From positions 1 to 64,000 of the forward strand of contig NZ_JALHLG010000033.1 of NCBI RefSeq assembly GCF_022832375.1: a DNA stretch of 64,000 nucleotides, given 5' to 3'. Shown one piece after another: positions 26,172-34,014 of the stretch. The stretch comes from Novosphingobium beihaiense (GTDB taxonomy: Bacteria > Pseudomonadota > Alphaproteobacteria > Sphingomonadales > Sphingomonadaceae). The position numbers were made by a program, and so were the translations under genes. The notes beneath the pieces are model-generated. The model ran no database searches. It was not told the origin of the DNA and saw only the letters and a list, made by a program, of their open reading frames with translations. Position 1 is the stretch's first letter; every line of letters begins with the position of its first letter.

Positions 26172-27302
26172 TCACACCCGCACCGCCGACAGGATCTTCT
26201 CGTCAAAACGCTCGGGCGCGAAGAGGTTCGCGCGTTGCACGGCCTTGCGCGAATCGAAATGCGTCAGCCAGTCTTCCAGACGCTCCAGCGCGTCGATCAG
26301 CGATTCGGGCTCCTGCCGTTCGAAGAACAGGCCAGTCTCGCCCGGCACGATACTGTCGAGCACCCCTCCGCGCCCGTAGGCCACCACCGGACGGCCCGCC
26401 GCCATCGCCTCCACCGGAACGATGCCGAAGTCCTCCTCCGCCGTGAACACCAGCGCCCGCGCCTGGGCATAGGCCTTGCGCAGCTTGTCGAATTCCAGCC
26501 GGGGAACGAAGCGAATGTTCGGCTTGGCAATGGACTTGAGCTTCTTGAGCATGCCGCCCTCCCCCACCATCAGCAGCGGAAGCCCGGTCTGGTTGAAAGC
26601 TTCCACGGCCAGATCGGGGCGCTTGTACGGAACCATCTGGCCGACCCAGAGATAACTGCTGCCGACATCCTCCGTCGGCGTGAACAGGCTGGTTTCCACC
26701 GGGGGATGGATCACGTCCGCCTCGCGCCGCCAGCACTTGCGCACGCGGTCCCGAACGAAGAAGCTGTTCGCCGCGATCTTGTCGACACGGGCGCTTGAGG
26801 CCATGTCCCACTGCCGCATCCGGTGATAGATGAAGGGCATGGCCGCCCGGGCCAGCGGATTGGCCTCGCGCCGGTACTGGTGGTAGTGGTCCCACAAGTA
26901 CCGCATGGGCGAGTGGCAATAGCACAAGTGCAGCGCATGGGGGCTGGTGATCACGCCCTTGGCCGGGCCGCTCTCGCTGCTGATAACAAGATCGTACCCC
27001 GTCAGATCGAGGTGCTCCAGCGCCATCGGCATCAGCGGCAGATAGTACTGGTAGAGCTTTCGGGAGAGCGGCAATCCATTGATCCAGCTCGTCGTCACGT
27101 TCGTCTCGCGGATCACTTTCGACATGCGCGATTCGTCGTAGACATGCGTGAACAGGTCCGCCCCGGGAAACAGGTTGAGCAGGCGTTCGATAACCCGCTC
27201 GCCGCCGCGCATGGACACGAGCCAGTAATGGACGATGGCCACCCGCGGCGCGCTGAAACGGGCCGGAAACGGCTGGACTTCGGCCGCCAGAGCCGCACTC
27301 AC
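26172..27302 (-). CDS. Glycosyltransferase family 4, WbaZ-like
   Basis: A 376-residue GT-B enzyme with VAIVHYWLVSMRGGERVIERLLNLFPGADLFTHVYD near the start, CHSPMRYLWDHYHQY in the acceptor domain, SSYLWVGQMVPYKRPDLAVEAFN and FGIVPVEAMAAGRPVVAYGRGG in the donor domain. This pattern is that of WbaZ-like mannosyl- or related transferases. GTG 27302 overlaps the copolymerase stop (GTGA). It is seven bases ahead of the hydrolase gene. It is the only glycosyltransferase in the export-gene operon and often accompanies such operons in sphingomonads (from recall). Confidence 0.85.
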   Translation of the reverse strand: MSAALAAEVQPFPARFSAPRVAIVHYWLVSMRGGERVIERLLNLFPGADLFTHVYDESRMSKVIRETNVTTSWINGLPLSRKLYQYYLPLMPMALEHLDLTGYDLVISSESGPAKGVITSPHALHLCYCHSPMRYLWDHYHQYRREANPLARAAMPFIYHRMRQWDMASSARVDKIAANSFFVRDRVRKCWRREADVIHPPVETSLFTPTEDVGSSYLWVGQMVPYKRPDLAVEAFNQTGLPLLMVGEGGMLKKLKSIAKPNIRFVPRLEFDKLRKAYAQARALVFTAEEDFGIVPVEAMAAGRPVVAYGRGGVLDSIVPGETGLFFERQEPESLIDALERLEDWLTHFDSRKAVQRANLFAPERFDEKILSAVRV

Positions 27303-29440
27303 GCGTAGTACTCCTTGTACTGGCGATAGAAGTAGGCCGGGTCCTCATGCCCGAACAGGCGGCGGCGGCGCATGTCGATCTGGTTGATCGTCAGGCCCAC
27401 CACATTGACGCGGTCGGCCGGCAACAGGTTGAGCGCCGCCCGCACCGCGCCCTGCAGCGTCCGCCGCCACCGCACCACCATGACCGTCGCGTCGGCCAGT
27501 ACGGCCAGCGTGCGCCCGCTGGCGACCGGCAGGATCGGCGGCAGATCCAGCACGATATATTCGAAATTGCCCCGCAGTTCCTGCACCAGTTGCAGGAAGG
27601 GTTCGCTTGTCAGCAGCAGTTCGGGCGCATGGTTCGATGGCTTGAGCGCCAGCACGGACAGGCCGTCTTCGCTGGAAACCAGCGCATCCTGCAAGGACGC
27701 CTTGCCTTCCAGCACCTCTATCAGGCCCGGATGATCCGGCGCCAGGCGAAGCAGGCGGCTTACGCCCCGGCCGCGCAGATCGCAATCGAGCAGCACCGTC
27801 CCCTTTCCACTGAGCGCCAGCGTCTGCGCAAGGCAGGTCGATACCGTGGTCTTGCCCTCTTTCGGCAGCGCCGATGTCACCGCGATGACTTGCGCCGGTC
27901 CATAGACCGCCTGCTCGATCGAGGTGCGCAGCGACCGGAAGGATTCCGCGAAAGCCGAACGCGGCTCCTCGTTCAGCGCGGGAACGGCGCGCCGCATCTT
28001 GCTGACCGAGGACAGCAGCGGGATCGAACCGAGATAGCGATGGCCGATCCCGTATTCGATCTCCTCGGCTGTCGAAATCCCCCGGAACAGGGCCTCGGCG
28101 CAGTATGCCGCAGCCACGCCCGCACCCAGCCCGATAACCAGAGCCAGGACCATGTTCATCGGAATGTTCGGCGAACTGGGCAGAAGCGGCGCTTCCGCCA
28201 GCGACAGGATGCGCGCATTGGGCCGTTCGGTGCCATCTTCGGCCACGAGCTGCTTGAAGCTGTTGAGGTACGTCTCATAGAGCGCCTGCGACGCCTGCGC
28301 CTTGCGCTCAAGCTCATCGAGCCCGACCATTGCCGCATTGTTCTGCGCCAGTTTGCCCCGGGCCGCGCCAAGGCTGGAGTTGAGCGAGGCCAGCCGCTGA
28401 TTGGCAACATCACGCTGGGCCTCAAGATTGGACATTATACGCTTGATTTCACTTTGAATCTGCCGCCTGATTTCCGCAAGCTCGCCTTTGGCCTGCACCA
28501 GTTGCGGATAGTTGGGGCCATAGCGCGTTTCGAAGTTGGCCACCTGCCCGCCCACTTGCGCTTCACGCGCCCGCAGGCTGCCGATGACGCCGGAACCAAG
28601 CGCTTCGCCGACATCGTCGCCGACAGACCCCGAGCGCAATTGCGCTCGTGCCGTCGCCAGTCTGGCCTGACTTTCGGCCGCTTCCGCACGAGCAGTCGTA
28701 ACCGCCTGATTATAGCTCGAAATCTCCTGCTCGGTCAGCGAAGCGCCGGAGGTGCTAAGCAGCCCGTTCGCGATACGGTAGCGCTGCAACGCCTCGGTAT
28801 CGGCGTGCGCCTGCTGGCGCAGTTCTTCGAGGCGGGAGGCCACGACCTTGGTGGTGTCCTTGTTGCGGTCCCGCGCGAGGTTCACTTCCCATTTTGTGAA
28901 CTGCTCGGCATACATATTCGCGCCGCGCGCGGCATCCGCGCCGTTATCCGCGTCGAAGTAAATGCGAAGGGCATAGCTTTCGCCGCTGCGCTCGGCCGAA
29001 ACGCTGGACTGGAAACCGGAAATGATATCCGCGCGCTGCTTGGCGCTTTTGCCGTCCAGTGCGCCCAAGGCTTCCGCGACACGCTCCGCAAGCGCGCGCG
29101 CCTCCAGTATCTCGACTTGGGTATCGACATAGGCACTGTTCGGCGCAGGCCCGGCCTGACGGCCCGCGGCTGAGGAACCGCTCGCATCTTCCGGCGGCGC
29201 CTCCAGACTGACCGTCGCCTCGGCGGAATAGACGATGGGCCGCGTAAACGTGATGGCCGCGCCAATGCAGACGGCAATCGCCGTGATCAGCAGAATCAGC
29301 CCCAGCCTTCTGCGGAAGAAGGAAAGCGAACCGCTCAGATCGACACTGTCGGCGGGCGTCATCAGCGCCTGGCCGGGAGACAGTGCCAGTTCCCGCCGCG
29401 GGTCCTGCCCGGGACTGATGATTTGCTGCGAACTGTTCAT
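27299..29440 (-). CDS. Wzc/GumC-like copolymerase with tyrosine autokinase domain
   Basis: A 713-residue inner-membrane protein. A first membrane span (about 48-66) leads to a Wzz-type periplasmic domain with long coiled coil (200-390), then a second span near 425-445. The cytoplasmic BY-kinase domain has Walker A-like SALPKEGKTTVS, Walker A' VLLDCDLRG and Walker B YIVLDLPP. The C-terminus YFYRQYKEYYA holds five tyrosines for autophosphorylation. The kinase cycle of such proteins controls EPS chain length and export together with the OPX protein. Start ATG 29440 has a purine-rich site (AGGAGATAAACC) before it. The GT4 gene overlaps its stop. Confidence 0.9.
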   Translation of the reverse strand: MNSSQQIISPGQDPRRELALSPGQALMTPADSVDLSGSLSFFRRRLGLILLITAIAVCIGAAITFTRPIVYSAEATVSLEAPPEDASGSSAAGRQAGPAPNSAYVDTQVEILEARALAERVAEALGALDGKSAKQRADIISGFQSSVSAERSGESYALRIYFDADNGADAARGANMYAEQFTKWEVNLARDRNKDTTKVVASRLEELRQQAHADTEALQRYRIANGLLSTSGASLTEQEISSYNQAVTTARAEAAESQARLATARAQLRSGSVGDDVGEALGSGVIGSLRAREAQVGGQVANFETRYGPNYPQLVQAKGELAEIRRQIQSEIKRIMSNLEAQRDVANQRLASLNSSLGAARGKLAQNNAAMVGLDELERKAQASQALYETYLNSFKQLVAEDGTERPNARILSLAEAPLLPSSPNIPMNMVLALVIGLGAGVAAAYCAEALFRGISTAEEIEYGIGHRYLGSIPLLSSVSKMRRAVPALNEEPRSAFAESFRSLRTSIEQAVYGPAQVIAVTSALPKEGKTTVSTCLAQTLALSGKGTVLLDCDLRGRGVSRLLRLAPDHPGLIEVLEGKASLQDALVSSEDGLSVLALKPSNHAPELLLTSEPFLQLVQELRGNFEYIVLDLPPILPVASGRTLAVLADATVMVVRWRRTLQGAVRAALNLLPADRVNVVGLTINQIDMRRRRLFGHEDPAYFYRQYKEYYA

Positions 29441-29482
29441 GGTTTATCTCCTGTCCGCCGGGCAGCGCCATGCCAGGGAATC

Positions 29483-30697
29483 TCAAAGGACAAAGCTGAT
29501 GCCCGCGCGAATGCTCGCACCGTCGTAGGACCGGGCACCAAGCCCGGAGCCATCCTGTTTGCGCACCCCGGCTCCGGCGAACGCCGCCAGATGAGGGGTG
29601 AGCTGATACCGGGCGGTCGCTTCCGCGAAGTAGCGTGTGTCGGTGCGGTCGATGCCCTTGTAATCGTTGCGGACCAGTCCGGCTTCGATGCCAATCAACA
29701 GACGGCTGCCGATCGCCGTGGACGCATTCGCCGCGAACGTCGTGCGCAGGATGGACGATGTATTCTCGAACGGGCTGCGCTCGACTTCGCGTTCCACGCG
29801 CAGACCGAACTTGGTCCGGGCCGTCGGTGTCCAGGTGGCCTGGAGGTTGAAGTCCACCGCCTTGATATCGCTTTCGGAGGGATCGTCCGAATTCTGCAGG
29901 ACGTAACCCGCCCCGGCTTCCACGTTGACGAGATCCGAAACCTCGTAGTCAATGCCCGCAAGCACGGAAAACCCTTGCGAATTGCGGACCGGATTAACGT
30001 CGTAGCGCAGCCGGTTGCCGCTCACGCGCATGAAAAAGCCGAGCGCCGGGCTGCTGCGGTAGCCAACGCGTGCCGCAAGCGAATCGCGGCGGACGTCACG
30101 GGAAGACTGGTCCAGCGTCACGCCGTCAAGCTGCGCATCATGATACGTCAGCTTGCGCGTGGCCGCATCGACGCGCCAGTCGACTATGCCTCCGCTGCGC
30201 CCGAACTGCAGGCGAGCGCCGAATTCGTTATAGGAAACTGGCTCGTCCGTCGCGAACTGGTCGCCAAACGTGCCGCGCCGCTCGATTCGGCGGGCCTCGC
30301 CAATGGTCGTGCTAATGAAATAGCGTTCGGCCAGATCCAGCTTGGTATCGGCCTGAACCGACCACTGATTGCTGTTTTCAGCCCCGGTTTCGAAATAGCG
30401 CCTGCCTTCGGCCGACGCCCTCACTTCCAGCGCATGCCGCGAGAAGTCGCTGGAAAGGCGGATGCTCGGCCGCACCACGGCAACCGTATCCGATGTGTGG
30501 TTCGGCTGGTTGTAGATGTTTGTGTCATACCGCACGTCTGCAGTGACCCGCGGGCGCAGGATAAAGGGCTGAACCCGGATCCCCTCCGGCTCGAAAGCTT
30601 CGACCATGGTTTCCGGCACATCGACCGGACGGTCCTGCGAAAAGGCCTCTGCTGGAAGGAAGGCAATCGGGCCGGTAAGGCACATTGCCGAAATCAT
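29483..30697 (-). CDS. Outer-membrane beta-barrel protein of the EPS locus
   Basis: A 404-residue (from ATG) protein with a signal peptide ending near AEAFSQ and many alternating amphipathic strands, closing in GASIRAGISFVL with a hydrophobic C-terminal residue as in outer-membrane barrels. It belongs to the group of barrels found beside GumB/GumC-like genes, and likely forms or supports the outer-membrane passage. ATG 30697 gives a very short signal sequence and lacks a good ribosome site. A CTG at 30724, seven bases after AAGGA, would give LAFRGTSLRMISAMC, a more normal signal with basic N-region, so the real start may be CTG. The copolymerase gene follows after 42 bases. Confidence 0.75.
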   Translation of the reverse strand: MISAMCLTGPIAFLPAEAFSQDRPVDVPETMVEAFEPEGIRVQPFILRPRVTADVRYDTNIYNQPNHTSDTVAVVRPSIRLSSDFSRHALEVRASAEGRRYFETGAENSNQWSVQADTKLDLAERYFISTTIGEARRIERRGTFGDQFATDEPVSYNEFGARLQFGRSGGIVDWRVDAATRKLTYHDAQLDGVTLDQSSRDVRRDSLAARVGYRSSPALGFFMRVSGNRLRYDVNPVRNSQGFSVLAGIDYEVSDLVNVEAGAGYVLQNSDDPSESDIKAVDFNLQATWTPTARTKFGLRVEREVERSPFENTSSILRTTFAANASTAIGSRLLIGIEAGLVRNDYKGIDRTDTRYFAEATARYQLTPHLAAFAGAGVRKQDGSGLGARSYDGASIRAGISFVL

Positions 30698-31041
30698 GCG
30701 AAGGGAGGTGCCTCGAAAAGCCAGTGGTCTTTCCTTCAGAAGTTGACGGTTTCTTGAGACATTGCCGGTTACAGACCGGGCATCGGCAAAGGCCCCTTCA
30801 CGGGGCGATGCAACGAGGGTCCGCGTGCGAAACACTGCTCGAACTGCATATGAACACGAGGCCCCGTCTTCGATGGATTCCCGCGGGGCCCCCGCCGGTT
30901 TTCCGCACCGGGAAAGCGAGGCCGTCCTGTGTTCCGGACCATTTCTGCGCGGCCTGGCGGTTGCCCTGCCCTTGGCCCTGGCGATCTGGACGATGATCTT
31001 GTTCTGGTTGATCTGACGGCCGGTCTCTCCCGCAGGCCGGG
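30698..31041. other. Region between barrel gene and sugar transferase gene
   Basis: Besides the doubtful small frame at 30873-31016, nothing firm is seen. The minus-strand promoter of the barrel-copolymerase-GT4-hydrolase-polymerase-phosphoribosyltransferase operon could lie here, unless that operon is read from the promoter of the sugar transferase gene upstream. Confidence 0.35.
30873..31016 (+). CDS. Possible small membrane protein, 47 residues
   Basis: A short frame on the plus strand between two minus-strand genes. Its C-terminal half is one hydrophobic helix (LRGLAVALPLALAIWTMILFWLI). No family is recognised and the ribosome site is weak (GAGG 12 bases upstream). It could be chance sequence or a small inner-membrane protein of the EPS machinery. 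A start further upstream at 30762 is less likely. Confidence 0.3.
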   Translation: MDSRGAPAGFPHRESEAVLCSGPFLRGLAVALPLALAIWTMILFWLI

Positions 31042-31833
31042 CTAGCATGACCCCCGTCCGGTAGCGACGGCCGGGATCGTTGCGAAAAGGATCTTCCAGT
31101 TCATCAGCAGCGTATGCACGCGGGCGTATTTGACGTCCGCGGCCACGCGGCGGCGGTACGCGACGCTGCTGCGGCCTGAGACCTGCCACAGCCCGGTCAG
31201 CCCCGGACGGACGGCGTAGTAGTGATAGATATAGCGGCCATACCGGGCGATTTCAGCCTGAACGATCGGGCGCGGCCCGACGAGGCTCATTTCCCCCCGC
31301 ACCACGTTGAACAGCTGAGGCAACTCGTCGAGGCTGGTGATCCGGAGCAGCCGCCCGATCCGCGTCACGCGGGGATCATCGGGAAGCTTGTGATCGCGTT
31401 CCCAGATCTCCCGCAAATCCGGATTGGCGCGCAGAATGTGCTCAAGCCGCTGTTCGGCGCCGACATACATCGAACGGAATTTCAGGCACGGAAAGCTGCG
31501 CCCGTCACGGCCGACCCGGCGATGGGCGAACACGGCAGGGCCGGGATCGTCGATCCAGATCGCCACGGCCACAACGATGAAGACCGGCAGCAGGATCAGG
31601 ATGAGAACCAAGGCCCCGATCAGATCGACGGGCCGGGCCAGCGGGCTGGCCGGGCGCGAGGCCTTGTCCCAGCGATCCCATCGCAATGTCGCGCGGGGGC
31701 CGCGCGAAACCTGGCCCCTGTCCGGGCCATGCATTCCGAAATCGATGCGCTGCGGTTGTACCAGCGTGGGCGCGATAGCCTGGGATACTACGGCCCGTCC
31801 CCGCCCATGCAGGCGGCTTGCGTGCAAACTCAT
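31042..31833 (-). CDS. Initiating polyprenyl-phosphate sugar-phosphate transferase
   Basis: A 263-residue protein. One hydrophobic segment (DLIGALVLILILLPVFIVVAVAI) is followed by the catalytic region: IDDPGPAVFAHRRVGRDG, CLKFRSM, DDPRVTRIGRLLR, SLDELPQLFNVVRGEMSLVGPRP and YYAVRPGLTGLWQVSGRS. This is the short, monotopic form of the family that lacks the N-terminal multi-span region of WbaP. It attaches the first sugar phosphate, often glucose or galactose, to undecaprenyl phosphate. ATG 31833 has AGGAAAGG nine bases upstream; earlier starts lack this. It is divergent from the export lipoprotein gene. Confidence 0.9.
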   Translation of the reverse strand: MSLHASRLHGRGRAVVSQAIAPTLVQPQRIDFGMHGPDRGQVSRGPRATLRWDRWDKASRPASPLARPVDLIGALVLILILLPVFIVVAVAIWIDDPGPAVFAHRRVGRDGRSFPCLKFRSMYVGAEQRLEHILRANPDLREIWERDHKLPDDPRVTRIGRLLRITSLDELPQLFNVVRGEMSLVGPRPIVQAEIARYGRYIYHYYAVRPGLTGLWQVSGRSSVAYRRRVAADVKYARVHTLLMNWKILFATIPAVATGRGSC

Positions 31834-32151
31834 GACAATGGCCTTTCCTCGTTGGTGGCAGCCAGAGGCGGGACCGCCTCCCTGCACCGGGAGTTTCGAA
31901 GAACAGGAATTCAGGCCTTAGATTGAGTTCACACGCGCCATTCGCGCAAACACGCATTCGACTTAGCCGGATACCCATTTAGGATAAAAAATTGTTAATA
32001 CCCTGGGTTGCCATCCCTCCTAAGAGTGCAGGCTGTGCTGTTATCACTCGCAAGAGCAATGGCGAACTTCATCCATATTCATAGCATTCCGGATTGAAGG
32101 ACTATTCGGAAGCCCGGCTTTCAAGAATAGTGTGAAGCGGAGGAGAAGAGT
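31834..32151. promoter_or_regulatory. Divergent promoter region of the EPS export genes
   Basis: A 318-base gene-free stretch, clearly AT-rich for this genome (for example TTAGGATAAAAAATTGTTAATA near 31978-32000). It separates the minus-strand sugar transferase operon from the plus-strand export lipoprotein gene and must carry promoters for both. No exact sigma-factor pair could be fixed by eye. A strong ribosome site GGAGGAGAAG sits at the right end. Confidence 0.5.
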
Positions 32152-32814
32152 TTGCGAAAAATTGATTTTGGCTCAACTACTCTGTCTAATACACAGAAGT
32201 ACCGAGGCCATCTGTCGAACCGCATATCGCGGCTGCAACAATATCTTCGCGTGGCCGCAAGTTGCGTCCTGAGCGCGCTTTTGTTGAGCGGATGCACCAC
32301 GCAATCGTATCCGGAAGCCAATGTTGCCCAGGCCAACGCCGAAGTATCGCGTGGCTATCACATCGGCACCGGCGACAAGCTGCGGATCACGGTTTTCAAT
32401 GAACCATCCTTGTCAGGCGATTTCGACGTCGGACTTGATGGTAAAGTCGAAATGCCGCTGATCACGCCCGTTGCCGCGGCTGACAAGACGCCCGACGATG
32501 TCCGTCAGGCGATCGCGGCCAAGCTGGGCGCAGGCGGCTATGTTCTCGAACCGCGCGTTGCCGTGGCCGTGCTGAGCTATCACCCCTTCTATGTTCTGGG
32601 CGAAGTCAACAAGCCCGGCGAATATACATATTCAAGCGACCTCTCACTTCTGCAAGCCATTGCCATGGCCGGCGGGTTCACGGCCCGCGCCAACAAGGCG
32701 AGCGTTGTCGTCCGCCGCGAGGGCTGGAATTCGGGACGGAAAGTCACTCTGGGAGATCCGCTTCTCATCATTGCCCCGGGCGATACGGTCATGGTCACGG
32801 AGTCTGTATTTTGA
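32152..32814 (+). CDS. Short polysaccharide export (OPX, GumB-like) lipoprotein
   Basis: A 220-residue lipoprotein. The signal ends in the lipobox LLSGC with C48. A Poly_export domain (YHIGTGDKLRITVFNEPSLSGDFDV) and an SLBB-type domain (FYVLGEVNKPGEYTYSSDLSLLQAIAMAGG) follow. The chain stops right after APGDTVMVTE, so the C-terminal amphipathic helix that forms the outer-membrane pore in E. coli Wza is missing, as in GumB. The TTG start at 32152 is fixed by GGAGGAGAAG just upstream; no other start precedes the signal. It pairs functionally with the copolymerase and probably with the outer-membrane barrel at 29483. Confidence 0.88.
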   Translation: MRKIDFGSTTLSNTQKYRGHLSNRISRLQQYLRVAASCVLSALLLSGCTTQSYPEANVAQANAEVSRGYHIGTGDKLRITVFNEPSLSGDFDVGLDGKVEMPLITPVAAADKTPDDVRQAIAAKLGAGGYVLEPRVAVAVLSYHPFYVLGEVNKPGEYTYSSDLSLLQAIAMAGGFTARANKASVVVRREGWNSGRKVTLGDPLLIIAPGDTVMVTESVF

Positions 32815-33266
32815 CTGCTGCCGACGCCCTTTTGCACGCGCGCGTTATGTTCACTCTTGAACATTTCGCCGCATCCATAAACAGCTTTTAAAACCGGCAC
32901 ATAGCAAAATGACGGCTAATATTAAACGCTTTAACACCCATTACAAACCCGCTTAGATTTGATCCACTCTGTATTTTTACTAGAAAGTTAAAGCACTTTA
33001 GATAACTATGTAAGAACACTGCATTCGAGAACGATTCGGCATGCAGGCATGAACACCTTTTACAATTCGCCCATCCTGACGGGGTGCATTGCTGCCGAAA
33101 AAAGATCTTGGGAGAAGATGGGGTGACGCCTTCGACGGTGTTTCTCTTAAGGAACCCGGCACACCGGTGCCACGGAGACGGCAACTAACTGAAAGGCTTG
33201 GCTGAACGCCGACTGGCACGGGCACCCCCCGAGTTCGTGCCATACGCCGCATTCGGGAGTCGAACC
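32815..33266. other. AT-rich intergenic region before the regulator gene
   Basis: A 452-base stretch with no supported gene. It is the most AT-rich part of the window (around 32905-33020) and probably carries the regulator's promoter and binding sites. A small palindrome CACCGGTG lies near 33163-33170. A minus-strand frame at 32888-33184 has unlikely composition and was not accepted. No terminator hairpin was found behind the export gene. Confidence 0.45.
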
Positions 33267-33929
33267 TTGGGAACATCAGTTTCTATAGTCAATCAAAGCC
33301 CCATTTCGCGGGAAGGACTGCGCAGAATCCTGTCCGAAGGGGACATCACGATATTCGCTTCGGTCTCCTGCGTAGACGAGCTTGGCGAAATCGACAGCGG
33401 CTGCGAGCATGTCGTGCTCCTGGACATGGTGACATCTTCAGAGCAGGTCGCTTCCCTGAAATCGCTTCTTGACCGGGACCGGCACTTCAAGGCCGTCGTC
33501 CTTGTCGAGAAGTTCGATTATGGCGCCATGATCGAATGCTTCAATCACGGGGCCCAGGGATACGTCGTCAAGGACATGTCCTGCGATGCCCTCATCGCGC
33601 TGATCCAGCTGGCGGCGCTGGGCCACAAGGTCATGCCGCCGGACGTCATCGATCAGCTTCCGCAGCGCGAAACGCCGCGCGGGCCGCTTGAGCAGGAAGC
33701 CGATCCCGCGGTGATCGAATCCAATCTCTCGCTGCGCGAACAGGACGTGCTGAGTTGTCTGATGGCCGGGTATTCTAACAAACGGATCGCCCGCAGCCTC
33801 GACCTCAGCGAAGCGACGGTGAAAGTTCACGTCAAAGCCATACTTCGCAAACTGAAAGTCATGAACAGAACGCAGGCCGCGATTTGGGCAACCTCGCGCG
33901 GACTGCCCAGCAGAGGGAATCTGGCATAG
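33267..33929 (+). CDS. LuxR-family regulator with degenerate receiver domain
   Basis: A 220-residue protein with a receiver-like domain and a C-terminal HTH (LSLREQDVLSCLMAGYSNKRIARSLDLSEATVKVHVKAILRKL). The phospho-acceptor aspartate is present (D53 in LLDM) and the lysine is kept (VVKD), but the acidic pair needed for Mg2+ is N9-Q10 (SIVNQSPISREGL) and the switch Thr is absent. It may therefore act without phosphorylation, as some EPS regulators of the VpsT/CsgD type do. TTG 33267 follows GGGAG at seven bases; a TTG at 33198 would add 23 residues. Its place at the end of the EPS locus suggests it controls these promoters. Confidence 0.78.
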   Translation: MGTSVSIVNQSPISREGLRRILSEGDITIFASVSCVDELGEIDSGCEHVVLLDMVTSSEQVASLKSLLDRDRHFKAVVLVEKFDYGAMIECFNHGAQGYVVKDMSCDALIALIQLAALGHKVMPPDVIDQLPQRETPRGPLEQEADPAVIESNLSLREQDVLSCLMAGYSNKRIARSLDLSEATVKVHVKAILRKLKVMNRTQAAIWATSRGLPSRGNLA

Positions 33930-34014
33930 CCAGCGCTCCCCGTATTCCGGAATCACTTCAAGATCTTGCACTACCCTTATTGTTGCGGCCCCACCTTCGA
34001 TATCGGAGATTTCC

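Noticed and set aside
27347..29173. 608-residue frame antisense to the copolymerase
   Set aside because: No recognisable sequence; shadow frame opposite a firmly assigned gene.
32888..33184. 98-residue minus-strand frame in the AT-rich gap
   Set aside because: Unlikely composition, no ribosome site and no family resemblance.
33213..33230. TGGCAC segment resembling a sigma-54 -24 element
   Set aside because: The matching TTGC -12 element is absent at the required spacing.
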